Source: Owenia fusiformis (taxonomy: Eukaryota; Annelida; Polychaeta; Sabellida; Oweniidae). Taken from it: a stretch of DNA of 64,000 nucleotides. The stretch covers positions 19,918,455 to 19,982,454 of the forward strand of contig CAIIXF020000002.1 of the NCBI GenBank assembly GCA_903813345.2, given 5' to 3'. Positions within the stretch are counted from its first letter, which is position 1. Each line of letters starts with the position of its first letter. Below, one piece after another: positions 46,850 to 58,647 of this stretch. Position numbers and translations under genes: made by a program. Below the pieces are notes generated by a model, which was not told where the DNA came from, searched no databases, and worked only from the letters and a program-made list of their open reading frames with translations.

Positions 46850-47112
46850 AATACCTCAAGGGTATATCCCTTAATTAACGTAATTAACCTGGAAGATAGA
46901 CCCAGAAACCCCTCCTTGAAGGAACCCTGTGTTCTTTTATGTGCACTTATACATAGACAAGTACACAGCCTTTTGTACGAGTTGCGGACCACTCAGTCAA
47001 ACACCCTGAAGTACTTCACGCAAACAAGCAAATTAAGTCTTGTCTGAACCGGGGATCAAATCCGGGACCTATTGTGTAAGAGGTACCTGCGCTACCGCTG
47101 ACCTACACGGGT
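46850..47112 (-). mobile_element. tRNA-derived SINE
   Basis: Read on the minus strand from 47112, it has a box A (TAGGTCAGCGGTAGCGC) and a box B-like GATTTGATCCCC at the spacing of a tRNA gene, with a Val-like TTACAC loop between them. No acceptor or anticodon stem pairs, so it is not a functional tRNA. The body continues with GTGCACATAAAAGAACACAGGG and ends near 46850. The layout (Pol III promoter head plus unrelated body) is that of a SINE. Confidence 0.6.
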
Positions 47113-47149
47113 GGACTATAACAAAAACGAGTTACCAAAAGGCATGGGT

Positions 47150-47500
47150 GAAAATGATCATTCTTTGACTGGTCAGACAAATTGAAGTCGGAATGTGGCA
47201 ATGCACCACTCAAACTTACATCCGGTGGGGAAATCAAAAAACGATACTTTAACTCCTCACAAGTGCAGGGCTGTGACAGAACTCTTTGGAAATTTAATCC
47301 GAGCAGATTGGCCCCCAAGTTCACCCAACTTAACCCCATTTGGATTTCTTCCTGTGGGGCCCCCTGAAAACCAGGATCTTCACAACATTCCCAACTGATC
47401 TGGATGAAGCTTATCTGAGAATATTTGATAATTTCAGAGTGGTACGACAAGAAAAGGAGCATCACTGCTTGTAGGGACATGTTTAGGTGAGCACATGTTT
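47150..47500 (+). mobile_element. Remnant of a mariner-type transposase
   Basis: The plus frame contains WPPSSPNLTPFGFLPVGPP, a decayed form of the W-x-P-x-SPDLxPxDFxxWG motif around the last catalytic Asp of Tc1/mariner transposases, followed in another frame by a TDLDEAYLRIFDNF-like end. There is no N-terminal part. A GAGACACTGTA end near 47820-47838 may be its 3' terminus. Confidence 0.55.
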
Positions 47501-47849
47501 GCGTAGACACAACGGGCGTGTTACAAAGTACAGATAGGAAAATTGCAGAATTAATCAGTAAAAAGAATCATGAATAAAATTAATTGTCAAAGGAATGTGT
47601 TCTCCTTGTCCTTTGTTCTTTTTAACCACTGAGAAGCTGACACAAGTCATATTTTACACAAGTCAATGAAATCTGTGCTGTGTAGTCAACCATGGAATGA
47701 TTTTAAATCTGCAGGTGTAAAATTAATAGAGAGAGCTTGCTCTTTAAGTATTCAATTATATTTTAGGGTACATTCCAAAATTATAAAAAAAAGATTAACA
47801 ATTGAGTGCTTGTAACATTTTTTGAGACACTGTATATATGCTCAACTTA

Positions 47850-50650
47850 AAAACCCAATGTTGATTGTCTAACAAGGTTACAAAGAAGAATATATCATGT
47901 TTTAAATATTACTGTACCTTTGGTTTCTACGAGAACTAAAATTTTTAAATGCACTTTTCTCTGAACCATATGAATGAGTTCATTTCTCCCTGATTTATGT
48001 ACAAATTTTCTTTTCTTTTTATAAAATAACGAGTATGGCCACCATTTTTCAAGATGGCTGCCATGTGCTTCTTTAATATCTACATTTCTAGTTTTATTAA
48101 TGACCTATATAGTTTTTTTACATTTAAAACATATTGCTATTATAGCTTTACATATTGCACCTAAATTACTGTAAAATCTGCACTAAAATGGCCACCATTT
48201 TAAAATCAGCGGCCATTTTGAAAATCAGCTTTCGAACAGAACTTCTACCCCCATAGGGTATATGTGTACAAAATATGAACAAAATCGGGCCAATGGTATT
48301 TAAGTTATTGCCCGGACTGACGGACGGACGGACGGAGGCATTCCTTATATCCCTCCAAACTTCGTTCAATAGGATAATAAATTCTCAATTTTTCGAACAA
48401 AAAGTCCTTCAATATCCATTCCTGAAATTATATTGGGGCTTTAACAAAAACTGCTAAATATTCCTAAGAAATCATGCCCATCTCATCATTTTCTGTCACT
48501 TTTGTCATTCATCTAAATATTCTAGAAATCATTATTTTGAAAATGAGAAAATCTAAAAATATCTTAATCCAAAAGTAGGTTGCAGGTATGTTTTTTAAGT
48601 GTGTTTTCAGTCAATTAAATGAAACCATATATTCCTTTTTACGTCAATTAGTGATGCACCATTGCCATTATGGGCACCAAAGGGCTATTTGATATTGTAA
48701 CAACCCTCGTTGTTACTTTTATTATTCATGGTCACTTTCCATTATTACAAATATTTTGTAAGGGTCATTAATTGCATTTTAGTTTATTTTGTAAGGTTTA
48801 TAAAGTTCACTTTTACTTTTTTATAACTTTTGAATTTGGTGGCAAAACAATTCCCTTTGAGAATAGTCTGTAGACCCTGTTGATCCTATAGCTCTAAGGT
48901 CAAGGTCTTAGTCTGTTAGTAGTCAATTAGAATACTCGAATTTAGGGGTTCGGTCAATAGAGGACCGGATTATAAAATGAAGGATAAGATTGAACATTAA
49001 TTGTACGGTTAAATTGTTTTAAAATGGTGGACTAAAAGTCCAGTTAGGACAGTTATTTTAGGATACACATTTGCATGAAGCAAAGGATGTTTTATTAGGG
49101 TAAGATTACTTTGATGTGAATGATATTTTCAGTTTCAGCAGCTTAAGTTAAACATGTGATTTTCTAGCTAGATAGATTTTAAAGTTCAATCTGCCACTTC
49201 AATTTCTGTTTCTGATACATGTAAACACCACTTTTGAGCATTATTTTAGGATCTGTATAGCATCCTACCTGTGAAATAAATGGGTTATGATTAGTATTTG
49301 AAGTGCAACAGGCATTGTTACTTTTGAGCCTGATTTGAACATAGTTGAAGATAAATGGCATACCATTTGATCTTGTAAGGTCAGTAAGTACATGTAGCAG
49401 ATATGTATGTAGGCCCAGAGAAGAAGTAGAGTGAGATTGAAAACTGCATAATTGTTATTTTAGGCATTATCTTGCTTGTGTAAGGAAAGTTACAAATGTA
49501 CTTTTAATTAGAGATTTGAAGATAGGGGCAGAGTATTCTGTTGTGATTATTTTTGAGGCATTTACATGTAGAGAGTGTAAGCAAATATAAGGTCAAGTTA
49601 GTGCACCGTTAATAAGATTGACAACTGTTGAAGATTATAGTATATTATTTGAAACAACATATCTGATACAATTCTGTAGACCTTATTGCAAAATATTCAT
49701 CATTGTACATATTTCATACCATTTTAGTAGTTTTATAATACAGTTACATAATATAGTACTATATAATCAAATCATTTTCTTTTGTAATATCATTTATGGA
49801 GTAGGAGAATTTGATAATCAGTAAGGTTAAAATTCATAACAACCAACACACTCCCTAGTCTAGGCCATGGATACGCTACCATAGTATTTTTAAGTCCTTG
49901 CATACTATACGACTTCGATTTCAGCTCCTTATCATTTTAGAAATATGAAATAAAGATAATTTCTGACATTGACTGACACTAATTCTAATTAATCAAATTT
50001 TGACAGTCAAATAGTTACAATTTCATTCAGGCAGATAAATTTTGTTTAAGAAAAATCTAGCAGCCCATTTTGCCATGATCCCCTTATGGTACGATGGCTT
50101 TTCCATCTTTGCAAAAATTTGATTAAAAGGTAAGAAAAATCCACTTTCCCATTTTGCCACTTACTCCCTTATTTTACTTTCGAAACTTTGTGCCAAATAG
50201 GCTATACAGGTTTTTGCCAGGTTAATTACCCAAGGAAACATTGAATTTCTCGTTTTTCCCGGGTCTCCCCTTTTGGTAACATGATTTTTAAAATTAGTGC
50301 CAAATCAGCTTTACATGACATAGCCAGAGTGATTTTTGCAGGTTCAAAATAGCATATGGTTAATTGTAAAATAAGATACCAATAAGTTGGGTAGCACATG
50401 CTTTACAGTGTGTCTTAGTGTCGAAGAGTGTTGTGTCTGTCTTTCAAAGCTAGCAGACTACTCGATCAACTTATATGCTCATCAGTTCAAACTAATAAAG
50501 TAATTTCCCTTACAAAAAATTGGCGATAAAATTTGATCTCACGCCTACGTATAAACACTGTTCTTGGCTTATCTATATCATGGGGTGGTAGGTAGGTGAA
50601 ACCTAGGTTGTAAAAATGGTATCAGATAGTTTTACGGGAATTTGTAACAA
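47850..50650. other. Spacer without a supported gene
   Basis: Contains ATGGCCACC/ATGGCTGCC-type phrases (48030-48220), a tetranucleotide run GGAC near 48312-48332 and AT-rich unique sequence. None of the open frames (60-68 aa) has splice context or recognisable domains. Confidence 0.4.
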
Positions 50651-50659
50651 AATTATTTC

Positions 50660-51260
50660 ATACAACTACTCTTTACAGTGACATGGCTTTTGACGATGCA
50701 GGACACCTGACATTATTTGAAAAGCTAGGAAATGGGCCTAAAGTGAATTTCTCGAGACAAAGATGATGGAGACTGTTTTGAAAATGGGCAAGCTTTTGAA
50801 GCAGGAGTCATAGGGGAGTTTTCTGTATTGATGCTGAACAAAAATAACTTGAAACGGGAATCCTATCGACAGAGGTTTAAAGGAAAATGGTCCAAAAGTG
50901 GATTTCGCGAGACAGATGAAAATATCAATGTAGTAAATAAAATGGCTGAAAAAACTGATATCTCTTTTTGCCATTTTTTGTAAAAAAATAATTTCATGCA
51001 ACTATTCTTTACAGAAACGTGGCATTTTACAATGCACGACACCTGAAATTATTTGTAAAGCTAGGAAATGGGCCGAAATTGAATTTCGCGAAAAAAATGG
51101 CAACCATTTCGAAAATAGGCGAGTTTTTGAACCAGGAATCACAGGGGAGTTATCTGTATTGATGTTGAACAAAAATAACTTAAAAGCGGGAATCCTGTTG
51201 ACAGAGGTTTTAAGACGGGCAAATTGTTGACAGACAGACCGACGGTTGGAATAGCGATAG
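50660..51260 (-). repeat. Dispersed repeat, two tandem copies
   Basis: Copies at about 50660-50990 and 51000-51260 repeat GAAATTATTTGTAAAGCTAGGAAATGGGCC-like and TCTGTATTGATGTTGAACAAAAATAACTT-like phrases. Both correspond to the single plus-oriented copy at 31430-31800. The end GACAGACAGACCGACGGTTGGAATAGCGATAG is the usual edge of the family. Confidence 0.6.
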
Positions 51261-51352
51261 CTCACTATGTGAGCTAAAAATGTCAAAATTAATTAAAAAA
51301 CAAAGGGGCCTGTTGCTTTTAATAGTTTTAATTTAAGATAAATGTGTACTTA

Positions 51353-51465
51353 CTACTTTCTGCCATTTTGATGCAATCCTCAGAGTCTAATGTTACTTTT
51401 TAAATGTGGACTCCGCCTTCTCCACTTTCCCTTCATCGTTTATTTCAAGTGCTCTAATGTACCTG
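51353..51465 (-). other. Exon-like segment (unassigned)
   Basis: On the minus strand CCTTTCCAG precedes GTACATTAGAGC; one frame gives a charged peptide (YIRALEINDEGKVEKAE) to a TAA, and a later ATG (MAES) stands just before GTAAGTACAC. It could be a 5' untranslated or first coding exon of a minus-strand gene with partners at 46141 or 39952, but no consistent reading joins them. Confidence 0.2.
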
Positions 51466-52559
51466 GAAAGGAGTTAAGAATATTTTGTTCATAAAATGTA
51501 GAAAAATGAGAAAAAAGTGACCTACTTTTTAAAGTACAAAATAAGGAAATAATATAAAAATCCTGCGTCCCTACGATCACCTTTGCCCTTACAATGCAAC
51601 CTTGCGATTTATTTGTTGTCCACAAATTATTGGAATATTTCGACTTAATAATTTTTTTCTTGTGAAAATATCACATTTGGTTATTTGGTTTAATTGTTTG
51701 CAAAATGGGCATTCAATAATGCTTGAAATCAAGCATCACTTCCTGTTTTGTCATTTCCTGTTAAGTACCACTGTACCTTAACTTTGTTCAAAAAATGTCG
51801 AAATGCCACATGTTTTGTCATTTCCTGTTAAGTACCACACGGCACTTTAAATGTAAGCTTACAATAGGAATATATTTTGCCATATGTCATTGCAAAATAA
51901 TCTTTTGATTTCTTACTTTTTAGGTTTTACTGATGCAATAAAACAATGAAATGGGCTGCAGTGTGTTGATAAAGTGATGTGAAACATAAACTAATTAATA
52001 TTTGTTTACAAAAGAGATCGGATCTATAGGCAGCCGCCGCATAAGCTTATAACAGTAGACTACAAAGGAAAGACTAAAAATCACAAACAAAGCAAGTAAA
52101 ATTACAACTTCAAGTTGATACTTCTATAAAAATAACTGATTCATATGTACTACATGAAGCTTATACTATCTTCTTTATGAATATAAAGGCAATTTATCTT
52201 TAGGGTTATTTTATTAAGAGAAACATTTAGAAATAATTGGGAAAAATTCTTACCAAGTACAAGTTTCCTCCATTATGATCATGTGTTTTTCAACGAACAA
52301 TCTGATTGATTGAATAAGAAATGGCGGGAAATTATAAGGAGCATGCGCAAACTCTTGAGTATTCACATGGGAGCATGTATTATTGCATAATAGATTTGAG
52401 CAATTATCACGGTGGGTATGATAAATGCACCGGTCATACTATTTCTGCGGGTGCACTTGTGCGTAAGAGGTCAAAATTAACACACCGCACTAGTTACCAT
52501 ATCTGGAAATGTACATCGATACCGTTCGTTGACCAATATTTATATTTTAGTCTATATCC

Positions 52560-53230
52560 AATCAGAGACATATAATGACAGAAATGAGCGACTCCTGTCT
52601 CTGATCCAATAGACTGAATCTTGATAATTCAGTCTATATATTACAATGTCCCTCGTGTGGGAATGACAGGAAATTTTCTGCACAAAATTATCAATTCTAG
52701 GAAGCTTCACTTTCCAAAAATCAACATAGCAACAATTCAATTAAGTAGTAAGGTCCCGGGAGTAAGGAACAATTAAATGCTACAAAAAGTAACATAGCAT
52801 ATTGTCAAGTGGAAATAAAGCTAGGGGAAGGCAAAAATATAAAAAATTAATTTACCCAAACGGACATTTTGAATGGCACTTCCTATGTAAACAAATATTT
52901 TCAATCCCATATTTTAACATATGTGGGCTAGTCTATATCCAATAGACTGAATTTCCTGAGAATTCAGTCTATTGATCATTATGTCCCTCCTGTGGGAAAA
53001 TACAGGAAATTTCAGGCACACAAAACTTCCCTTCCCAAAAATAAGCATTATAACAATTCAATTAAGTAGTAAGGTACAAATAAATGCTATGAAAAGTAAC
53101 ACAGCATATTGTCAAATGGAAATAAAGCTAGAGGAAGTAACAAATATGCAAATTAATTTACCCAGTCGGCCAATTTGAATGGCACTTCCTATGTAAACAA
53201 ATATTTTTCAATCCCAAATTTTAACATATG
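52560..53230. repeat. Tandem duplication of about 370 bp
   Basis: The stretch from TCCAATAGACTGAATCTTGATAATTCAG to GGCACTTCCTATGTAAACAAATATTTT occurs at about 52600-52905 and again at 52940-53210. Each begins with a short palindrome (ACTGAAT..ATTCAGT). Confidence 0.65.
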
Positions 53231-53369
53231 TGGGCTATAGTCTGAATATTTTCATTCCAAATTTCAAAAAAATTTCCGACTAGAGGATATAGTCTAATAT
53301 GTGGGCTATAGTCTGAATATTTTACATTCTATAAAAAATTTATTCTCCACACTATTTCTAGGTCCTTTA

Positions 53370-53515
53370 CAGGTCCGTAGCCAAAATCATGCAGTTTTCA
53401 CCATTCTAAGCATTTTTAGCCAAAATTATCAAAAAGCCCCCCCCCCCCCACCTCCTAGGCAAAAGGCTCCCCTTGGTACCGCTTCCCCTGGTAAAAGCTG
53501 GCTACGGGTCTGCTT
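53370..53515. repeat. G/C-run dispersed repeat
   Basis: CCGTAGCCAAAATCATGCAGTTTTCACCATT, a C-run and AAAGCTGGCTACGGGTCTG match the family at 10806-11005. Confidence 0.55.
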
Positions 53516-53625
53516 TAGTGCACTCTTTGTGAAAAATTCACAATATTGGGAAGGAGGAGATCATATTTTAAAATAACATTGGGCTATAATGAGGCATCAA
53601 AATTCCAATCGTACGCTGCAGACTT

Positions 53626-53785
53626 ACCTCAAACTTGTACTATGAACTCGTGTGTTCTATTTCCGCTGTTTTTCACGTCTTTGTTTTCGTACATGTCTGG
53701 TAGGCACAGTTCTTGACTGACATTGCTCCTCCAAATAAAGTCCAGCTTTAGTTTGTCATCAGGTAAAATAAATGTTTCTTGTAAA
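53626..53785 (-). other. Exon-like segment with protein-like frame (unassigned)
   Basis: The minus-strand acceptor TTTTATTTTTAG precedes an open frame of about 51 codons (ETFILPDDKLKLDFIWRSN, then SQELCLPDMYENKDVKNSG) that ends in TGA one base before a consensus donor GTAAGT. The composition is protein-like, but the frame lacks an ATG and the family is unknown. A second frame starts MSVKNCAYQTC, reminiscent of the start of a THAP finger, but stops at once. Confidence 0.25.
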
Positions 53786-53799
53786 CTAAAAATAAAACA

Positions 53800-56320
53800 C
53801 TATGTTGACCTCCACGTGGCAAAGCTTGGAACGAAGGAACTTGTCGCTCTATCAAGTATTCATGTAATTCATTCGAGTAATGCCCATGTGCAGTCCGTGT
53901 AAACTGCAGCCAGACTCCAATTGTTGCTACAATTAATTAGCTACATTATGATGAATTTTATCCAATAAGAGGCAAGGTAACTCGGAGCCTGGTTGCAATT
54001 TGCGCACTTGGTGTATTCAAAAACAACAAAATTTATGGATCCCGGGGGATTCACTGTATGTAAATTTTGACGGGGGGGGGGGGTCCTTGGCTGGCTTAAC
54101 CCTCAGATATCAATTTCCCATTACAATCTGTCAAATTCCAATGTGTTCCCATACCAACCAAAATAACGCTCAAAAGCCATACCAAATGCCCGAATATAGG
54201 ACCAATGCCATACCAAATGTCCAGATATAGAGAAATGATATACCAAATGTCTAAAGTATAAAAAAAGTTAATATTCAAACTGAAGAAGGCCCTGGGAAGA
54301 AGGCAGATCTATGAAGAAAACGATCAAAAACAACCTCGAATTAAGGATATATATGTAACCCGGGATATGTAACTACTGGACCCGACCAGTACCATACCGC
54401 AAGTGTGAGGTAACATATTTTCCACGACCATTTTCATACCAGAAAGTGGAAAAATCTGACCATAACCATACCTCGTGTCATATATTTAGGGGGCATTCTC
54501 ATACCAAATCATAAAATCTTGGTCCATTCATATCAAATATCAAAAAGGGTACCTCGTGTGCGCCGAGGATCCCCGCCAAGGTTTATATACAGTGAACCCC
54601 CCTTCATATCGCCTGTTCTATTTACACGCCTATTAACGATATAGCTTATAAATACGCTCAAACATCTAACGCACTTAAATCTAAATTTTGCAGAGTGAAT
54701 TGAACATGAATAATAGATGGCATATGTATAGAAATCACTTTAAAAACAAAATAAATATCATTTTTGCATATAACAGATAGAAATATGAATGACCCGCGGT
54801 GAGCAACCATACCGCACCGGGAATCGACCCCGGTGCGTTGTCCCTTGACCCCGGACCGTTAGGTTTAAAATGTAACGCACCGTCTTTCGAAAATAGATAT
54901 GTTAATGTACCTTGATAAATTCGGAAAAAAATTGAAGATCACTGAGACTGTAGGATTTCTTCTCAAAGAGATAATTGGAACAACCAAAGATTTTTCAACG
55001 TAATATAGATATACATACTGACATAGTGAACATACTAGTCTATGATATCCTCTCTTCAGAATTTTTTTCGCTGAATTTTTTAGTTTTTTATACATTTTAC
55101 AGAAAATTCTCACCAGTCTTTTTTTAAGGCACATAAGTGCACTCTTTGTGCACAACTGGAAGATGTAGACGATGTGGGGAAGGAGTGATTCCTGTTTGAA
55201 AAATAACATGTGACTCAATTGAGGAATTCCTGAGAAAAATTCCGAACATGCACCCTGGCCTTAAGATACTAAAGCTAAGATTTTATCATCGCCGATTCAA
55301 CTTCATTTATTGAATTTAAAAACTTCAAAAAGTTTTATTTGTATAGGAATTTGAACTTACATTGAGTGGCCTGACTAGGCAGACATCAATGTGCTTCCCT
55401 ATGGACTATGTTTTGCCGATCGCTTCTTCGACATACAAGTATAGTGAAATGTCCGAGCAGAGAATTACAATGAACGAATGTATAGGAATTTCGTATATTG
55501 GTTTAAATTCTAATACTATATCTAGTGTTCTAATGCACCATTCAAAAGTTTGCGAGGACTTTTCATTCATAAATTGATTGTAGCACACGTATATGTTTTC
55601 CGCAAAGAATCTTATTATCTTATGTATGGTATCAGTCTTTTAATAAGGGATCCCTAGGCTACGCGATTTCGGCTTTTTCACCCAGAATTAAATTTTCGGT
55701 CATATATTTGACATAAATCATAAAATCGAGGTTTTTATTCCAAAGTTGCGATCTTTGTTGCACAGGATTGGGGGACATTCACTTTCGTCAAAGATAGTTG
55801 TTTTCTTCCACATATACGTCTCTAAATAAGCATGTATACACTTGTTTGACTATCATATTCATCTGTCATCAAAATATTGATAATTGTATTATTTTGTAAA
55901 AGTATTTCAAGAGTATTTAGTCCAAGTCATGCCAGGGGTATTTTCATCCTACAGATAGATCTTCCTGGTGATAGATGTACATCTGGAAATATCATTCTTA
56001 TATTATATTCTCAACGTATATAAATTAACTCAAACACCGGTCCGTTTCTGAATATTGGTCTAATATGACCGGTGCGTTACAAACATATTTAGCCTATTTA
56101 TATCTCTTAAAATTAATCACCATTTAGCTCCTGGACTGGCAGAGTTTTACACACTAATATAAGCTCGGGTATCTGCTCGCAAAACCTAGGAATAATCTGT
56201 ATATTTGATAAATTGTATAAAAATTAACAAAATATCTTAACTTTGCTAGCGCTTGTGTTTTTCATCTTGCTTTCACAATATAGGCCAATCATCACGTATC
56301 TAATCCAACTTGGTCATTAG
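53800..56320. other. Spacer with repeat fragments
   Basis: 54050-54560 holds a G-run and repeated CATACCAAATGTCC-type phrases. 54800-54850 has a GC-rich hairpin ACCGGGAATCGACCCCGGT. The 117-aa minus frame at 54865-55218 and small frames at 55362-55588 show no domain. Confidence 0.4.
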
Positions 56321-56325
56321 TTAAT

Positions 56326-56690
56326 ACAGGGTGACCCAAAAAATCAACCCTCCATTTCTTGAATAACTTTCTTAATATAGCAGATATCTTAATTATTTTT
56401 CATTTACAGATAGTTCATTCAATGTGGGATAATGCAGTGCTTTTATTTTCAGAATATGGCATGGTCAAAAGGAGAAAATCCTTTATCGTAGAGGCATACT
56501 TTCTAGAAAATCCTTTGTTGCAGCTCAGGCTGAATTTAGACATAAGTTTGAATGTCGTCATTACTCAGATAAATCATTTTTAGATGGGTAAAGAAGTTTA
56601 GAATAGAGGGAACTGTCAAAAACTTGAATTCAAGGAGTCAAGATAGAGAAACTCATCCAGGACGACCCAAGACTGCAAGATCTAACAACC
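56326..56690 (+). mobile_element. 5' part of a mariner-type transposon
   Basis: Starts TACAGGGTGACCCAAAAAAT. Inside, a plus-strand frame with shifts reads FIVEAYF, then FRHKFECRHYSDKS, KKFRIEGTVKNLNS and HPGRPKTARS, which follows the N-terminal helix-turn-helix region of mariner-like transposases (the G-x-V and GRPKT motifs). It is cut off at 56690 by the foldback element, and the catalytic part is missing. Confidence 0.65.
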
Positions 56691-57134
56691 ATTGGTGATC
56701 CACTCCATTACGCTGGTTACCAAAACGGTTCGTTTTGGTAACAAAATGTCGGAACGTCGAAGGTACGATTTTTCTTTTTTCCTTATTTCACGCGTTGTAG
56801 GCAGAATCCCCGCGACGTTTTTTCTCACAAACATATATCAGTATCATATATGTTTTAGAAAATGTACATGTTTGCGAAAAAATAGCTCAGAAGACAATAG
56901 AATCGTCGATTTAATGCCTCACTTAGGTTACATAAACGGTTTGGGTTAAAAGTGCAGATCTTAACCGTTTTTCGAAAAACCGTTTATGTAACTTAAGTGA
57001 GGAATTAAATCGACGATTCTGTTTTGTACATTTTCGTAAGCATATGATACAGATACACGTTTGTGTTAATTAAAAATGTCGTGGGAATTTTGCCTTCAAC
57101 GTGTGAAATAAGGAAAAAAGAAAAATCGTACCAA
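56691..57134. mobile_element. Foldback element, full copy D
   Basis: Begins TTGGTGATCCACTCCATTACG, contains GGAACGTCGAAGGTACGATT and the complementary right arm (TTGCCTTCAACGTGTGAAATAAGG, AAAATCGTACC) around a centre near 56960 (ACCGTTTTTCGAAAAACCGT). Same family as 13385-13888; it interrupts a mariner remnant. Confidence 0.7.
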
Positions 57135-58397
57135 AATCGTATGTTTTTATTACTGTCCTAGTTATATTTGATAAGTATATTTACTTTTTTACGAGTTTTG
57201 ATGCATAATTAACCCCCTGCTGAGAGTCAGAATAAGTATCTTAACAAAACAAAATAGTCATTATCATAGAAAAAACACCAATTGCAACATGTATGACATA
57301 CAAAGAAGAAATAACTTAAGACCCATGAAGAATTAAAAAGAAAATCATATTTTTGAAATATAATTAAGGAATAATTTTTTTTTCAAATTTTTGAATTTCC
57401 CGCCAGTTTAATTTGAAAGGGGAAAAACAAGATGGCTGCCATTTGATGTAAGAAATATCAGAAAAAAAGTTGCTTCACTTTTAGTTTTCACAATGAGCAC
57501 AGTTTTCCGGTTTAGGTTTTTTGACTGATTCTGACTCTTCATCACCAGGGTCATGTATAGAGATTATAAAATTGAAACCAAAATGTTGTGCTCAGCATGA
57601 ATTTGACTGAAATATGTGTAACATCACCAACACAATTGAAGTCTCAAAACTGGATGCTCAGTAACTTTGAGTGACTATAATCCCGTGATTACCAAGATAA
57701 ACACAAAATTCACTTATCCAGAAATACCATTCAATATCTATACAAAGAAAGTAACCAATGTTTTGGAAGATATGTTTCAAACTTTTTGCATAAATAATTC
57801 ATTTAATATTTGCCATTGATTTTTTTTCAATTCTGACAAAATAATATGCACTGTCTTTGATGCCAATATTCTTCATCGATTGTGATACAAATTTATATTT
57901 TTGTAATCTTAGAAGAAGGATAAGATATTGAAGTTTAATAATATGTGTGGCTGAATTGGTTTTTCAGACATTACAATTTTCAATATTTTCTAAGTCGATA
58001 CCCAGACTCATTCCCAGACTCATCCTTTGTCTCAAACTGGTCCATTATTCACTTGAGTGTTTGATTTTGCCGGTATTTGTAAAGGTCTATGATGGGTTCT
58101 TTCAACCTTTCCTTGGACAAATTTTAAAAATTTCAAAAATTTCAGTGAAATAATCAGATTGCATCTCTACAAATCGTGGTGCCATTTCAGTGATTATTGG
58201 ATCAAAATACAGATCCTGTTGCCAGACAACTTTAAAAATGAAATCGGAAATGTTGAAAAAAATGTTGACAATTGAAGTTGAAACCCTAAACTCATCTCCC
58301 TTATCTCTACTACCTTTAATATCAGAACAAATCTTAATTTATATTGCAGTATATACATGTGTGTATATTTCTTTGTCTTAATATCAAGCACAAATAA
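57135..58397 (-). other. 3' flank and UTR of the GCNA gene
   Basis: AT-rich. Minus-strand ATTAAA hexamers stand at 58315-58320 (about 80 bases after the stop) and 57802-57807. No other gene was recognised. Confidence 0.35.
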
Positions 58398-58647
58398 TCA
58401 TATTGAACTTTTTGATGCAAATTCTGCACTCAATATGTTCATAATATCCTTATGAGGGGCTCCTTTGTTCAGTTGTTTTTGTTTGCCATAATTGTCCTTG
58501 ACAAATAGTGCAAATTTGTTCGGTGTTGAAGGGGCCCTTGGTTTCCTTGGAGTTCCATCCTTGTTGTTGACGATGAGTTCAAATTGACCGTGACAATACC
58601 CACAGACCTTCTTGGTTGTATCTAGAGATTTTGAATGACGTCCAATT
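58398..58647 (-). CDS. GCNA: GCNA last exon: end of zinc finger and HMG-box-like tail
   Basis: The acceptor GATTCCAG is followed by 82 codons and TGA. IGRHSKSLDTTKKVCGYCHG closes the finger; the remaining 60 residues are Lys/Pro-rich at first, then resemble the beginning of an HMG box (TPNKFALFVKDNYG and HKDIMNILSAEF). Some GCNA proteins carry an HMG box here. Confidence 0.8.

Noticed and set aside
47048-47112. Functional tRNA-Val gene
   Set aside because: Boxes A and B are present but the anticodon and acceptor stems do not pair; the continuing body indicates a SINE.
53620-53720. THAP zinc-finger gene start (MSVKNCAYQTC)
   Set aside because: Only the first Cys pair is suggestive; a stop follows a few codons later and no later THAP motif is present in any frame.
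54785-54870. tRNA gene on the minus strand (ACCGGGGTCGATTCCCGGT looks like a T-arm)
   Set aside because: The T-arm hairpin is good, but there is no D-arm, the anticodon stem has mismatches and lacks the U before the anticodon, and no acceptor stem forms.
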